Counted from the first letter of the stretch, positions 1-7,295 are shown. The stretch: 15,029 nt of DNA from Candidatus Aminicenantota bacterium (GCA_030607635.1 JAUWJP010000015.1:1-15029), one strand, 5' to 3'. Notes: generated from the sequence alone by a model not told the origin. Program-made: numbers and translations.

Positions 1-1730
1 AAGCAGAAGAAGAGATATTATTGAATGTCAACGAAATGGCCAAAGGACATGCTTATTATAGTGTTGCAGGTTATTCAGTAAGCTCCAATAACAATCTTAT
101 TGCTTTTGGTGTAGATACGGTTAGCAGAAGAAAGTATACGATTCATTTTAAAAACCTGAAAACGGGAGAAATACTCCCAGATAAAATTCCGGTTACATCA
201 GGAAGAGCTGCTTGGGCAAACGATAATAAAACTGTTTTCTATACTCTCAAAGATGAAGAAACACTCCGTTCGTATAAAATTCTAAGGCACGTACTCGGGA
301 CTGATCCATCTTCTGATAAAGAAGTCTTTGAGGAAAAAGATGTAACATTCAGTACTTACGTCTATAAATCTAAATCGAAAAAATACCTGATTATCGGTTC
401 AAGTCATACTCTGTCTGACGAATACCGCTTCCTGGATGCAGACAATCCTGATGGAAAATTTAAGATAATACAACCGCGGGAGAAAGACCTTTTATACGAT
501 GTGACGCACTACAAAGACAAATTCTATATCCGGACAAATTATAAAGCGAAGAATTTTAGACTGATGGCGACACCTGTCAATAGAACTACCAAAGGGAACT
601 GGAAAGAAGTCATCCCTCACCGTGATGATGTTTTGCTCCAGGGGTTTGAAGTATTTAAGGATTTCCTTGTTGTCAATGAGCGCAAAAATGGCTTACCTAA
701 CCTCAGGATAATGAGGTGGGATAAAAAAGGCGAACACTATCTTGATTTCGGGGAAGAAACCTATTCAGCTTATATTTCATATAATCCCGAATTTGATACT
801 GATGTGCTGCGTTATGCATATACATCTATGACCACTCCCAGGTCTGTTTTCGATTACAACATGAATACAAAGGAAAAAACGCTATTAAAGCAGCAGGAAG
901 TTGTTGGTGATTTTGATTCAAAAAATTATCATGCGGAAAGACTTTATGCTACAGCCAGAGACGGCACAAAAGTTCCCATATCTTTAGTGTATCGAAAAGG
1001 GCTCGAAAAAAATGGAAACAATCCCCTCCTCCTTTACGGCTATGGTTCGTACGGTGCCACAATGAATGCCAGTTTCAGCTCGGTTCGGCTGAGTCTTCTG
1101 GATAGGAGTTTTGTTTATGCCATCGCCCACATTCGCGGCGGACAGGAGATGGGACGATACTGGTATGAAGAAGGGAAGCTCCTCAAAAAGAAAAATACAT
1201 TTACAGATTTCATTGATTGCGCAGAGCATCTGATCGCTGAGAAATTCACTAATCCTGACATGCTGTTTGCTCAAGGAGGCAGTGCTGGCGGCTTGCTGAT
1301 GGGAGCTATCGTTAATATGCGGCCTGACCTTTTTAAAGGAGTTATCGCTGCAGTCCCCTTTGTGGATGTCATAACAACAATGCTTGATACGAATATTCCA
1401 CTTACAACCGGTGAATTTGACGAATGGGGTGATCCTAATAAGAAGGAGTACTACGATTACATGCTTTCCTATTCTCCCTACGATAATGTGGAAGCCAAGG
1501 ATTATCCTTTGATGCTGGTCACAACCGGTCTGCACGATTCTCAAGTTCAGTACTTTGAACCAGCCAAGTGGGTGGCTAAGCTTAGAGCATTGAAGACAGA
1601 CAATAACATTTTGTTACTTGATACGGATATGGAAAGCGGACACGGTGGAGCTTCAGGTCGTTTCAGACGCTATAAGAGAACTGCATTACAATATGCTTTT
1701 GTACTGGACCAGGTCGGAATCAAAAAGTAA
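1..1730 (+). CDS. ptrB: Oligopeptidase B (S9A serine peptidase), 5' end outside the window
   Basis: Cytoplasmic serine endopeptidase of the prolyl oligopeptidase family that cleaves short peptides, typically after Arg or Lys. The reading frame is open to the left edge (a TTG at 21 is not the true start), so roughly the first 110-130 residues of a usual ~690-residue protein are missing. The beta-propeller part runs to about base 950 and the alpha/beta hydrolase domain follows. The triad is visible: Ser in GGSAGG (codon 1281-1283), Asp in GLHDSQV (1536-1538) and His in SGHGG (1641-1643). YGYGSYG and the RGGQEMGRYWYEEG block are also typical. In the motif GEFDEWG (1410-1430) the first acidic residue that in E. 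coli OpdB selects basic P1 residues is Glu, and the second appears to be Asp instead of Glu (from memory of that alignment). The gene ends convergent with trkH, overlapping it by 45 bases, and its last codons are duplicated just downstream. Confidence 0.93.
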   Translation, partial: AEEEILLNVNEMAKGHAYYSVAGYSVSSNNNLIAFGVDTVSRRKYTIHFKNLKTGEILPDKIPVTSGRAAWANDNKTVFYTLKDEETLRSYKILRHVLGTDPSSDKEVFEEKDVTFSTYVYKSKSKKYLIIGSSHTLSDEYRFLDADNPDGKFKIIQPREKDLLYDVTHYKDKFYIRTNYKAKNFRLMATPVNRTTKGNWKEVIPHRDDVLLQGFEVFKDFLVVNERKNGLPNLRIMRWDKKGEHYLDFGEETYSAYISYNPEFDTDVLRYAYTSMTTPRSVFDYNMNTKEKTLLKQQEVVGDFDSKNYHAERLYATARDGTKVPISLVYRKGLEKNGNNPLLLYGYGSYGATMNASFSSVRLSLLDRSFVYAIAHIRGGQEMGRYWYEEGKLLKKKNTFTDFIDCAEHLIAEKFTNPDMLFAQGGSAGGLLMGAIVNMRPDLFKGVIAAVPFVDVITTMLDTNIPLTTGEFDEWGDPNKKEYYDYMLSYSPYDNVEAKDYPLMLVTTGLHDSQVQYFEPAKWVAKLRALKTDNNILLLDTDMESGHGGASGRFRRYKRTALQYAFVLDQVGIKK

Positions 1731-3269
1731 TCTAGTCGTTCTGTACCAGGTCGGAATCAAAAAGTAATCTGAGCGGAAAAAATAAATTGTAGGGGCTTGA
1801 TTTATCAAGCCCACATTTTTTTGCTTAAGATTTTTCCAGAAAGAAGGGGCGAAGAGGATAAGTACCGTATAAACTTCTAAGCGCCCGGCTAGCATAAAAA
1901 AAGCAAGCACCCATTTTCCAATCAGGGGTATATGCGCGTAATTATAGGTCGGACCCACACTGCCCAAACCAGGGCCAACGTTGTTCAGGGTAGCCGCGAC
2001 AGCCGTAAAAGCTGAAACAAGGTCCAATCCTAAAATAGTCATCACCATCACTCCGCCGATAAACAACCCGGTCAGCAGCGCTAAAAAACCAAGAATGTTT
2101 CTTACATTATCGCGAGGGATGACTACATTTCCCACCCGGACGGGGATAACCGCTTTGGGATGCATCAAGTGCCTTATTTCGGCAATAACAAACTTAATCA
2201 GAATATAGAGGCGGATGATTTTTATCCCTCCACCTGTGCTCCCTGCACATCCGCCGCAAAACATTAATATTAAAAGGATAAATTGCGAACTAAATGCCCA
2301 TTGCGCAAAATCAGCCGTTGTGAAGCCAGTAGTGGTGCAAATAGAGGTTACTTGAAACAATGTTTTACGAAAAGCCATTCCTGCATTTGAATACTGCTGC
2401 GAAAAAGTATGGATGCCGATAAGAAGCGTAGAGCTGCCGATTAAAAAGACAAGAAGCCGCCATTCATTGTTTTTGATATAGCTTTTAAATTCTTTTTTTA
2501 GGAAGCGATAATGCAGGGAAAAGTTTGTCCCAGCAGCAAGCATAAAAAAGATGATGACATAATCAACATAAGCGCTGTTATAGTGACCTATGCTGGCATT
2601 TTTTATTGAGAAGCCGCCAGTGGCCATCGTCCCAAAAGTATGACAAAGAGATTCAAAAAGATTCATTCCCCCCAGCATTAATAAAAGCGTTTCAACGGCG
2701 GAGATTAAAACATACACACCCCACAGTATTTTAGCGGTTTGTGTGACCCGCGGGGTTAGCTTGTCGGGAGTTGGCCCGGGTACTTCGGCCTTAAAAAGCT
2801 GCATTCCTCCCACACCAAGAAAGGGAAGAATTGCTATCGAGAGAACGATGATACCCATGCCTCCAAGCCACTGGGTAAGGCTTCGCCAGAAGAGAATTCC
2901 GTGAGGAAGACCTTCGATATCAACTAAGATGGTGGCTCCCGTGGTAGTGAAGCCGGACATGGTTTCGAAAAAAGCATTGGTCAGGGATGGAATATATCCC
3001 GAAAGAATAAAAGGCAGACATCCGAACAAAGCAAAAGAAATCCATCCCAGGGTAACAATCGCAAAACCCTCACGAGCGTGAACATCTCGATCCAGACGGG
3101 TTAGTTTGAAGGCGGTAAAACCTACTAAAAAAGTGATTAGGGCTGAAATGATAAAGTAAATATGAACACCGTCACCATAGTAGAGCGAGAAGGGGATTGG
3201 CAGAAGCATCACGGCGGAGAGAAAAATTAAAAGCAATCCAAGAACGTGGGCAACTAATTTAATATGCAT
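1686..3269 (-). CDS. trkH: TrkH potassium uptake channel subunit with an acquired C-terminal tail
   Basis: Inner-membrane, pore-forming subunit of the Trk K+ uptake system, gated by TrkA. All four pore-loop motifs are present: TTTGAT (residues 108-113), ATGGFS (216-221), TTTGFT (312-317) and NVGPGL (430-435); the conserved GRLEVYTVL helix is at 462-470. It is highly hydrophobic throughout, with the usual M1-P-M2 fourfold layout. Core homology ends at about residue 485 (SFWKNLKQKN), close to the 483 residues of E. coli TrkH. The remaining 42 residues are translated from the repeat hairpin at 1788-1822 and the duplicated oligopeptidase gene 3' end, so they are probably not ancestral. The stop at 1686-1688 lies inside the convergent oligopeptidase gene. 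The start ATG at 3269 has no clear Shine-Dalgarno sequence. It is second in an operon, 74 bases after trkA. Confidence 0.93.
   Translation of the reverse strand: MHIKLVAHVLGLLLIFLSAVMLLPIPFSLYYGDGVHIYFIISALITFLVGFTAFKLTRLDRDVHAREGFAIVTLGWISFALFGCLPFILSGYIPSLTNAFFETMSGFTTTGATILVDIEGLPHGILFWRSLTQWLGGMGIIVLSIAILPFLGVGGMQLFKAEVPGPTPDKLTPRVTQTAKILWGVYVLISAVETLLLMLGGMNLFESLCHTFGTMATGGFSIKNASIGHYNSAYVDYVIIFFMLAAGTNFSLHYRFLKKEFKSYIKNNEWRLLVFLIGSSTLLIGIHTFSQQYSNAGMAFRKTLFQVTSICTTTGFTTADFAQWAFSSQFILLILMFCGGCAGSTGGGIKIIRLYILIKFVIAEIRHLMHPKAVIPVRVGNVVIPRDNVRNILGFLALLTGLFIGGVMVMTILGLDLVSAFTAVAATLNNVGPGLGSVGPTYNYAHIPLIGKWVLAFFMLAGRLEVYTVLILFAPSFWKNLKQKNVGLINQAPTIYFFRSDYFLIPTWYRTTRLLFDSDLVQYKSIL
1704..1770. 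repeat. Tandem direct repeat of the oligopeptidase gene 3' end
   Basis: Bases 1704-1733 and 1741-1770 match at 29 of 30 positions (26 identical from 1708/1745), with a period of 37. The first copy carries the last codons and TAA stop of the oligopeptidase gene; the second lies beyond the stop and is non-coding on the plus strand. On the minus strand both copies are read in different frames as part of the TrkH tail, because 37 is not a multiple of three. Confidence 0.9.
1788..1822 (+). repeat. Single repeat hairpin with T-tract (GGGCTTGA/TCAAGCCC family)
   Basis: This is one unit of the repeat family seen again near 7181 and 8911. It starts TGTAGGGGCTTGAT and holds a perfect 8-bp stem (1793-1800 with 1805-1812, four-base loop TTTA), followed by CACA and seven T (1816-1822). 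The stem plus T-run, 58-92 bases after the oligopeptidase stop, looks like a Rho-independent terminator for that gene. It also lies inside the minus-strand trkH reading frame, which continues through it. Confidence 0.8.
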
Positions 3270-3343
3270 AAGAAAACTATCAGGTTATATTTGATTTTAT
3301 TCAATCAATAAAGGATGGAAAATATCTCCATTAACGCTTCAGA

Positions 3344-4684
3344 TTATTTAAACAATCTCTCTACGTCAGCGAGTGCTTTCGGGAGGGCAAAAATCACCAC
3401 ACGATCCCCGGCTTCTATCTGGGTTTCCCCAGTAGGAATAATTATTTTATTATTGCGAGTCACAGAACCTAAGATTACAGAGGGACGAAAATGCAAATTT
3501 TTTAGTCGGTGTTTTGTAATCTTGGAACCCTGTTGGGGAATTATTTCAATAACCTCTGCATCTAAGCCTGGAATTGAGGCAATGCTTTCAATCATGCTTC
3601 TCCGGATGAAACGCAGGATGGAGTTAACCGTAATCAATTTTTTGCTCACAACCGCATCCATACCGATTGTAGGGGTAATAGGAAGGTATTCGGTTTTATT
3701 CACTAAGGCAATAGTGCGAGGCACTTTTAGATGCTTGGCTATAAGGGTACAAATAATGTTCGTCTCATCATCGCCGGTTGCCGCGATAAAGGCATCCATA
3801 TTAAGGATGCCCTCCGTTGCTAAAAGGTCTACATCAGTGCCATCTCCGTGAATAACCAATGTTTTTTTGAGTGCATTGGCTATCTTTTCTGACTTATCCG
3901 AGCGGCTTTCAATGATTTTGACGTTAATATTGTCCTCTAAGCTTTCGGCCACAAACTGCCCGACTAAACCCCCACCGAGAATCATGATATTTTGAATGGA
4001 AACGTCTTCTTTGCCTGTGATATGCACAACAGTAGGAATCAGTTTCTTTTCACAGATGACAAATATTTGATCTTCGGCAACCAGGATTTCGCTCCCGCCG
4101 GGTATTAATGTGTGTTCCTTCCGTTTAATGGCGACGATGCGGGCGGCAATGTTTCCATGTTCTTGCCAGAGTTCTCCTATAGTCTTCCCTAATATAGGAG
4201 AGTTTTGTTCCAGGCGGATACCCAATAGTTGAATATCACCACCCTTAAACTCCACCACGCCAGTTGCGCTGCTTTGGTGAATCAGGCGGACGATGGCATC
4301 GGCTGTTTCTCTTTCAGGATGAACAAGAAGGTCAATACCCATCTCGAAGTCTGACAGAATAAAATCGGGCCGAGTGTATTCAGGATTGCGAACGCGAGCA
4401 ATTTTATAGGAAACATTTAATTTTTGAGCAAGCCGGCAACTCAGGAGATTGACTTCATCTGAATTAGTGAGGCAAGCGAAAACATCTGCCTGGTCTATGT
4501 TAGCTTTTTTCAAATCTTCCACACTGGAACCTGAACCAACTATGACCAAGGCATCAAGGTGTTCTTCTGCATAACGCGCTTTTTTAGGATTTTTTTTCAG
4601 TACAGTAATGTTATGCTTTTCTGCTGAAAGTCGCTTGGCCAGATGAAGGCCAACTTCACCTGCGCCTACTATTAAGATGTTCAT
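3344..4684 (-). CDS. trkA: TrkA, cytoplasmic NAD-binding regulator of TrkH
   Basis: Peripheral membrane regulator that binds NAD(H) or a similar nucleotide and gates TrkH. At 446 residues it has the usual double layout: RCK_N (about 1-125) with GAGEVG at 7-12, RCK_C (about 145-222), a second RCK_N (about 232-350) with GGGLVG at 237-242, and a second RCK_C up to the LADVERLF end. In the second Rossmann fold the acidic residue at the end of beta-2 is kept (Glu259). In the first fold the equivalent position, Asp30 in E. coli TrkA, is Lys30-Lys31, and VGSGSS replaces the usual GDGS-type loop, so nucleotide binding by domain 1 may differ. The start is fixed by the Rossmann motif and an in-frame TAG three codons upstream. 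It is first in the operon with trkH, with a promoter at about 4753-4781. Confidence 0.94.
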   Translation of the reverse strand: MNILIVGAGEVGLHLAKRLSAEKHNITVLKKNPKKARYAEEHLDALVIVGSGSSVEDLKKANIDQADVFACLTNSDEVNLLSCRLAQKLNVSYKIARVRNPEYTRPDFILSDFEMGIDLLVHPERETADAIVRLIHQSSATGVVEFKGGDIQLLGIRLEQNSPILGKTIGELWQEHGNIAARIVAIKRKEHTLIPGGSEILVAEDQIFVICEKKLIPTVVHITGKEDVSIQNIMILGGGLVGQFVAESLEDNINVKIIESRSDKSEKIANALKKTLVIHGDGTDVDLLATEGILNMDAFIAATGDDETNIICTLIAKHLKVPRTIALVNKTEYLPITPTIGMDAVVSKKLITVNSILRFIRRSMIESIASIPGLDAEVIEIIPQQGSKITKHRLKNLHFRPSVILGSVTRNNKIIIPTGETQIEAGDRVVIFALPKALADVERLFK

Positions 4685-4752
4685 GTTCGTCTATTTATTC
4701 TTCTTAATTTATCTGAAGTGCTTGAATTTCCTCCTCTATCTTCCTTATTTAG

Positions 4753-4781
4753 CTTCTAACATAGGAAAAAATTAATGTCAA
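4753..4781 (-). promoter_or_regulatory. Sigma70-type promoter of trkA-trkH
   Basis: Read on the minus strand: TTGACA (4781-4776), a 17-base spacer, then TAGAAG (4758-4753), with TTAGAA overlapping one base earlier. Transcription would start near 4746, giving a leader of about 62 bases to the trkA ATG. The leader contains AGGAGG at 4735-4730, about 45 bases before the ATG and too far to serve it directly. The -35 element overlaps one of three AATGTC motifs (4774, 4814, 4839). Confidence 0.6.
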
Positions 4782-4875
4782 TATGCCCCCGGCGATTGTC
4801 AATGCCATGCAATAATGTCCTATTCTTAGCAACGTAAAAATGTCCGGACAAAAAAGGCTGAGGAAAAGATAAAAC

Positions 4876-5988
4876 CTATATTTTATCAAATCTAAGGTTT
4901 TTGACCCGTCCGGCGTCCAGAGTAAAGCCGGTTAGTTTTTTCTCCTTGTCGCGAATAAAATTAATCCTGTAGCCCCTTTCAGTAAACTTATCTTTTAGGG
5001 TAGGTTGCAGAGGACTTTCGGGAGCATTTTTGTGGACAAAATGTAGCTTTCCTTCCTTTATAGCTAACCTGAATGTTACCTGGAGTTCATCACTGTGATA
5101 ATCTCCCGTATATTCTTTAAGCTTCTCAGGAGTTGGCTTTACCAGTTTGAAAAATTCGTAAGTTTCAGATTTTTCCCCTTCTCGATGTATATGCATTAAC
5201 ATTGGTTTACTTTTTTTCTGCTTTTCAAACTTAATCACCATCTCGACCGGCGCCTTCAATACTTGAAATTCTGTCTCGCTTACCGCCGCTAAGGTAAATC
5301 TTTCGCCAAACGCTTCAAGGATTAGTGTCCTACCTCTTAGACCCAACGTTCTAACTGCTCCGGTTTTTGGATCTATGTAGGCACCTACTTTTCCCTGAAG
5401 TTTTTTCTTCGGAAGCTCAATAAATTTAGCCTTTTCTGCTGGCTTGCTTACAGGCTCAGCTTCTTTCTTAAACTGACCGGCGAGATAAATATCAGCCACT
5501 TGCCGGGCTAGCTTTGATGGATTAAAAGAGCTTAGGTTAGAAAGACAGATAACAGAGAAATTTTGCTCTGGAAAGCGAACAAGGGTAGATCTATAGCCGC
5601 CCAAGGCTCCTCCATGGCCAACAGTTTTTAATCCTTTATATTTTCCTATGCCTAGAGCAAAAGCATAATCAAGCTCTTCGCCGCTGTTCAATTTTCCTTT
5701 GGTATGCATGAGGTCGATTAAATCTTTCCCTCCGACTTTGTGATGGTAGAAGTTTTGATCCCAGAGAAAAAGGTCTTCCACAGAAGTGAATAAACCACCG
5801 GATCCCACACAATCAAAAGTGGATATAAAATTTTTGTATTTATCCTTTTCAGCAGAAAAATAACCAGAAGCTCTATTTTTTATGAGCATCCTGTAATCAT
5901 CATGAAAATGAGAGTTTTTCATTCCCAGGGGCTTGAAGATGTTTTGCTCTGCGAATTTTCGGAGGCTCTTGCCGCTTGCTCTCTCCAC
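4876..5988 (-). CDS. C-terminal fragment of the serine hydrolase
   Basis: Continuation of the same gene in the other frame. The frame is open from 6093, and the GTG at 5988 is only its first convenient start (ERASGKSLRKF), with no reason to think translation begins there. It contains FKPLGMKNSHFHDD and the third active-site motif GHGGALGG (fragment residues 124-131). From about residue 190 there is a beta-rich C-terminal domain of the sort often appended to exported serine hydrolases in peptidolytic bacteria. It ends in LRFDKI. Confidence 0.7.
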   Translation of the reverse strand: MERASGKSLRKFAEQNIFKPLGMKNSHFHDDYRMLIKNRASGYFSAEKDKYKNFISTFDCVGSGGLFTSVEDLFLWDQNFYHHKVGGKDLIDLMHTKGKLNSGEELDYAFALGIGKYKGLKTVGHGGALGGYRSTLVRFPEQNFSVICLSNLSSFNPSKLARQVADIYLAGQFKKEAEPVSKPAEKAKFIELPKKKLQGKVGAYIDPKTGAVRTLGLRGRTLILEAFGERFTLAAVSETEFQVLKAPVEMVIKFEKQKKSKPMLMHIHREGEKSETYEFFKLVKPTPEKLKEYTGDYHSDELQVTFRLAIKEGKLHFVHKNAPESPLQPTLKDKFTERGYRINFIRDKEKKLTGFTLDAGRVKNLRFDKI

Positions 5989-6080
5989 AATGACCGCCAG
6001 GAGAAAATAGCCTGAATTGCTGTAGAGATATTCATCTCCGGGCGCAAAATTTAATTCCTTCTGCTGGGCTATAAGCTCAA

Positions 6081-6551
6081 CTACGTCGTCCCGTGATATG
6101 CGCCAAAGTCTATGCCTGCAATCCCCAATAGGGTAAGATAGTCGCGGAGCCCGCTAGTATGGTAGATCAGATGCCGAACAATAATAGGAGGTCCATAATC
6201 CGGCAATTCAGGAACGTACTTACGGATGTCGTCGTCAAGGGAAAGCTTTTCCTGCTTAGCCAGAATAGCGATGCATATGGTCACGAATTGTTTTGAAACG
6301 GAACCTATATAAAAAACTGATTGGGGAGTAATGGGGATGTTGAGTTCCAGATTAGCCAGGCCATAACCCTGCTTATAAATAATTTTGCCGTCTTTAACAA
6401 TAGCCAGAGCACAGCCTGGTGTGTCTTTCTTGTCCCATTGAGAAAAAAGCTTGTCCACTGCGTCTGTTTTTTTATCAGCGGTAGCCGACGAGACAAAAAT
6501 CAGCAAGAGAATAGCCGTGAGTATTGTCCTTAATCTAAATCGTCTATCCAT
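6081..6551 (-). CDS. N-terminal fragment of the serine hydrolase (signal peptide, SxxK)
   Basis: This 156-residue fragment carries a signal peptide (basic MDRRFRLR, hydrophobic core, likely cleavage after SSATA at residue 25) and the catalytic SVSK at 84-87, followed by the HTSGLRDY block. The start at 6551 is chosen over an in-frame ATG at 6614 because the signal peptide begins there and an AAAGGAGG sequence lies about 11 bases upstream. After the frameshift only HGTT is added before the stop. The fragment lacks YSN and HGG and should not be active alone. Confidence 0.75.
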   Translation of the reverse strand: MDRRFRLRTILTAILLLIFVSSATADKKTDAVDKLFSQWDKKDTPGCALAIVKDGKIIYKQGYGLANLELNIPITPQSVFYIGSVSKQFVTICIAILAKQEKLSLDDDIRKYVPELPDYGPPIIVRHLIYHTSGLRDYLTLLGIAGIDFGAYHGTT

Positions 6552-6590
6552 GATTAGATGTACCTCCTTTATTCGTAATTGAGGATAATG

Positions 6591-6619
6591 ATTATATAAA
6601 TTCTTCCGGTTCATTTCTA
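6591..6619 (-). promoter_or_regulatory. Possible promoter of the serine hydrolase gene
   Basis: On the minus strand a perfect TATAAT (6596-6591) lies about 40 bases before the chosen ATG, with only a weak TAGAAA (6619-6614) as -35 at 17 bases. An AAAGGAGG ribosome site follows at about 6563-6570. Confidence 0.35.
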
Positions 6620-6660
6620 CATTATTTATTGGTTTGAGGCATTGAAGACTATTTTAACTT

Positions 6661-6699
6661 TTGACATCAAATTTTTCATATGCTATTAGGTATCTAATA
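6661..6699 (+). promoter_or_regulatory. Promoter of the TPR gene with overlapping palindrome
   Basis: TTGACA (6661-6666), a 17-base spacer and TATTAG (6684-6689) form a good sigma70-type promoter. The -10 hexamer is also the left arm of a palindrome, TATTAG-GTAT-CTAATA (6684-6699), so a dimeric repressor bound there would cover the -10 and the start site. The leader to the ATG at 6818 is about 120 bases and holds no obvious ORF. Confidence 0.5.
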
Positions 6700-6817
6700 A
6701 AAATTGAAACAAAGAGTGAGATTCAGGAGATAATTTGACTTGTCAGGTCGAGTGCCAATATATTGAATATGTTTATACAGAATAGCTCAAAAGTAATATA
6801 TAGAGGGAGCTTGTGTT

Positions 6818-7117
6818 ATGCCTAATGGTTCCCGCAAGAATCTAGCTAAAAAAATAAAAGATTGCCGCCAACTAGTTTCTTCGAAAAAAGTGATTTCATG
6901 TCTTGAAGCGTTATTATTAAGTACAAATGACGGCCTGGTTGCCTACGAGCTTGGACATGAATTTGAAAAGATAGGTAAAACCCAAGATGCTGTTGAATAC
7001 TATGAGCGGGCTGAGACTTTATTTAAGCAGCCAATATATAAAAATATGGCACGAGCAGCCATAAATAATTTAGCTATAGAATCTCTCCTTGCGGCAAAAA
7101 AGAAAAAGGGGAAATAA
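6818..7117 (+). CDS. Small TPR-containing protein of unknown function
   Basis: A 99-residue, probably cytoplasmic protein with no signal peptide. Residues about 39-68 fit one tetratricopeptide repeat (AYELGHEFEKIGKTQDAVEY, then YERAETLF), and the stretch after it (MARAAINNLAIESLLA) could be a further helix. The first 35 residues are a basic helix-rich region with two Cys (16 and 28), and the tail is KKKKGK. The ATG is preceded by AGAGGGAG at good spacing. It stands alone: the promoter at 6661 serves only this gene, and a repeat hairpin with T-run ends it. TPR units mediate protein-protein contacts, so a partner-binding role is the most that can be inferred; I do not recognise the specific family. 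Confidence 0.75.
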   Translation: MPNGSRKNLAKKIKDCRQLVSSKKVISCLEALLLSTNDGLVAYELGHEFEKIGKTQDAVEYYERAETLFKQPIYKNMARAAINNLAIESLLAAKKKKGK

Positions 7118-7126
7118 GTTTTCGTT

Positions 7127-7209
7127 TGTAGGTGCTTGATTCATCAAATATACCGTATCAGGGGGGTGCGTATTTTGTAGGGGCTTGATTTGTCAAGCCC
7201 ACATTTTTT
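7127..7209 (+). repeat. Composite repeat element, copy A
   Basis: Two units of the GGGCTTGAT family in the same orientation. The left unit (7127-7147) is cut short after GCTTGATTCATCAA. A middle block containing TATCAGGGGGGTGCGTATTT (7156-7175) follows, then a full right unit (7176-7209) with an 8-bp stem (7181-7188 with 7193-7200) and six T. It lies between the convergent TPR and permease genes. Copy B at 8856-8940 has the same arrangement. Confidence 0.8.
7181..7209 (+). terminator. Terminator-like hairpin after the TPR gene
   Basis: GGGCTTGA-TTTG-TCAAGCCC (stem of 8, loop of 4) is followed by ACA and six T at 7204-7209, about 64 bases after the TPR stop. On the minus strand no T-run follows, so it would not stop transcription coming from the permease gene. 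Confidence 0.55.
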
Positions 7210-7295
7210 ATTATACAGAGGATAACTAAGTTTTATTCATAAAACTCACATTTAAAGGACATAACGATCCCACATTGCGTATTGGAAGATTGCCC

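Larger units (their letters stand above)
4876..6551 (-). pseudogene. Class C beta-lactamase-like serine hydrolase, interrupted by a 1-base frameshift
   Basis: One gene of the beta-lactamase/penicillin-binding-protein fold (AmpC-like, PF00144 type) is split into two frames. The upstream frame ends ...GIDFGAYHGTT then TAG (6083-6081). The downstream frame opens at 6093 with RDDVVELIAQQKELN and continues through YLYSNSGY to the end. The switch is at about 6093-6098; adding one base there restores 558 residues. All three active-site motifs are present across the two pieces: SVSK (Ser84, codon 6300-6302), YSN (6016-6024) and HGG (5608-5616). The YSN motif lies between the fragments if each is given its own start codon. 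Either the gene is recently inactivated or the base was lost in sequencing or assembly; the otherwise intact frame on both sides favours a recent or artificial change. Confidence 0.85.

Noticed and set aside
984..1544. 186-codon reverse-strand ORF inside the oligopeptidase gene
   Set aside because: Lies antisense to the catalytic domain whose motifs are intact; the product is low in recognisable features and has no ribosome site.
3315..3851. 178-codon plus-strand ORF antisense to trkA
   Set aside because: Shadow of a clearly conserved TrkA frame; no domain or initiation signal.
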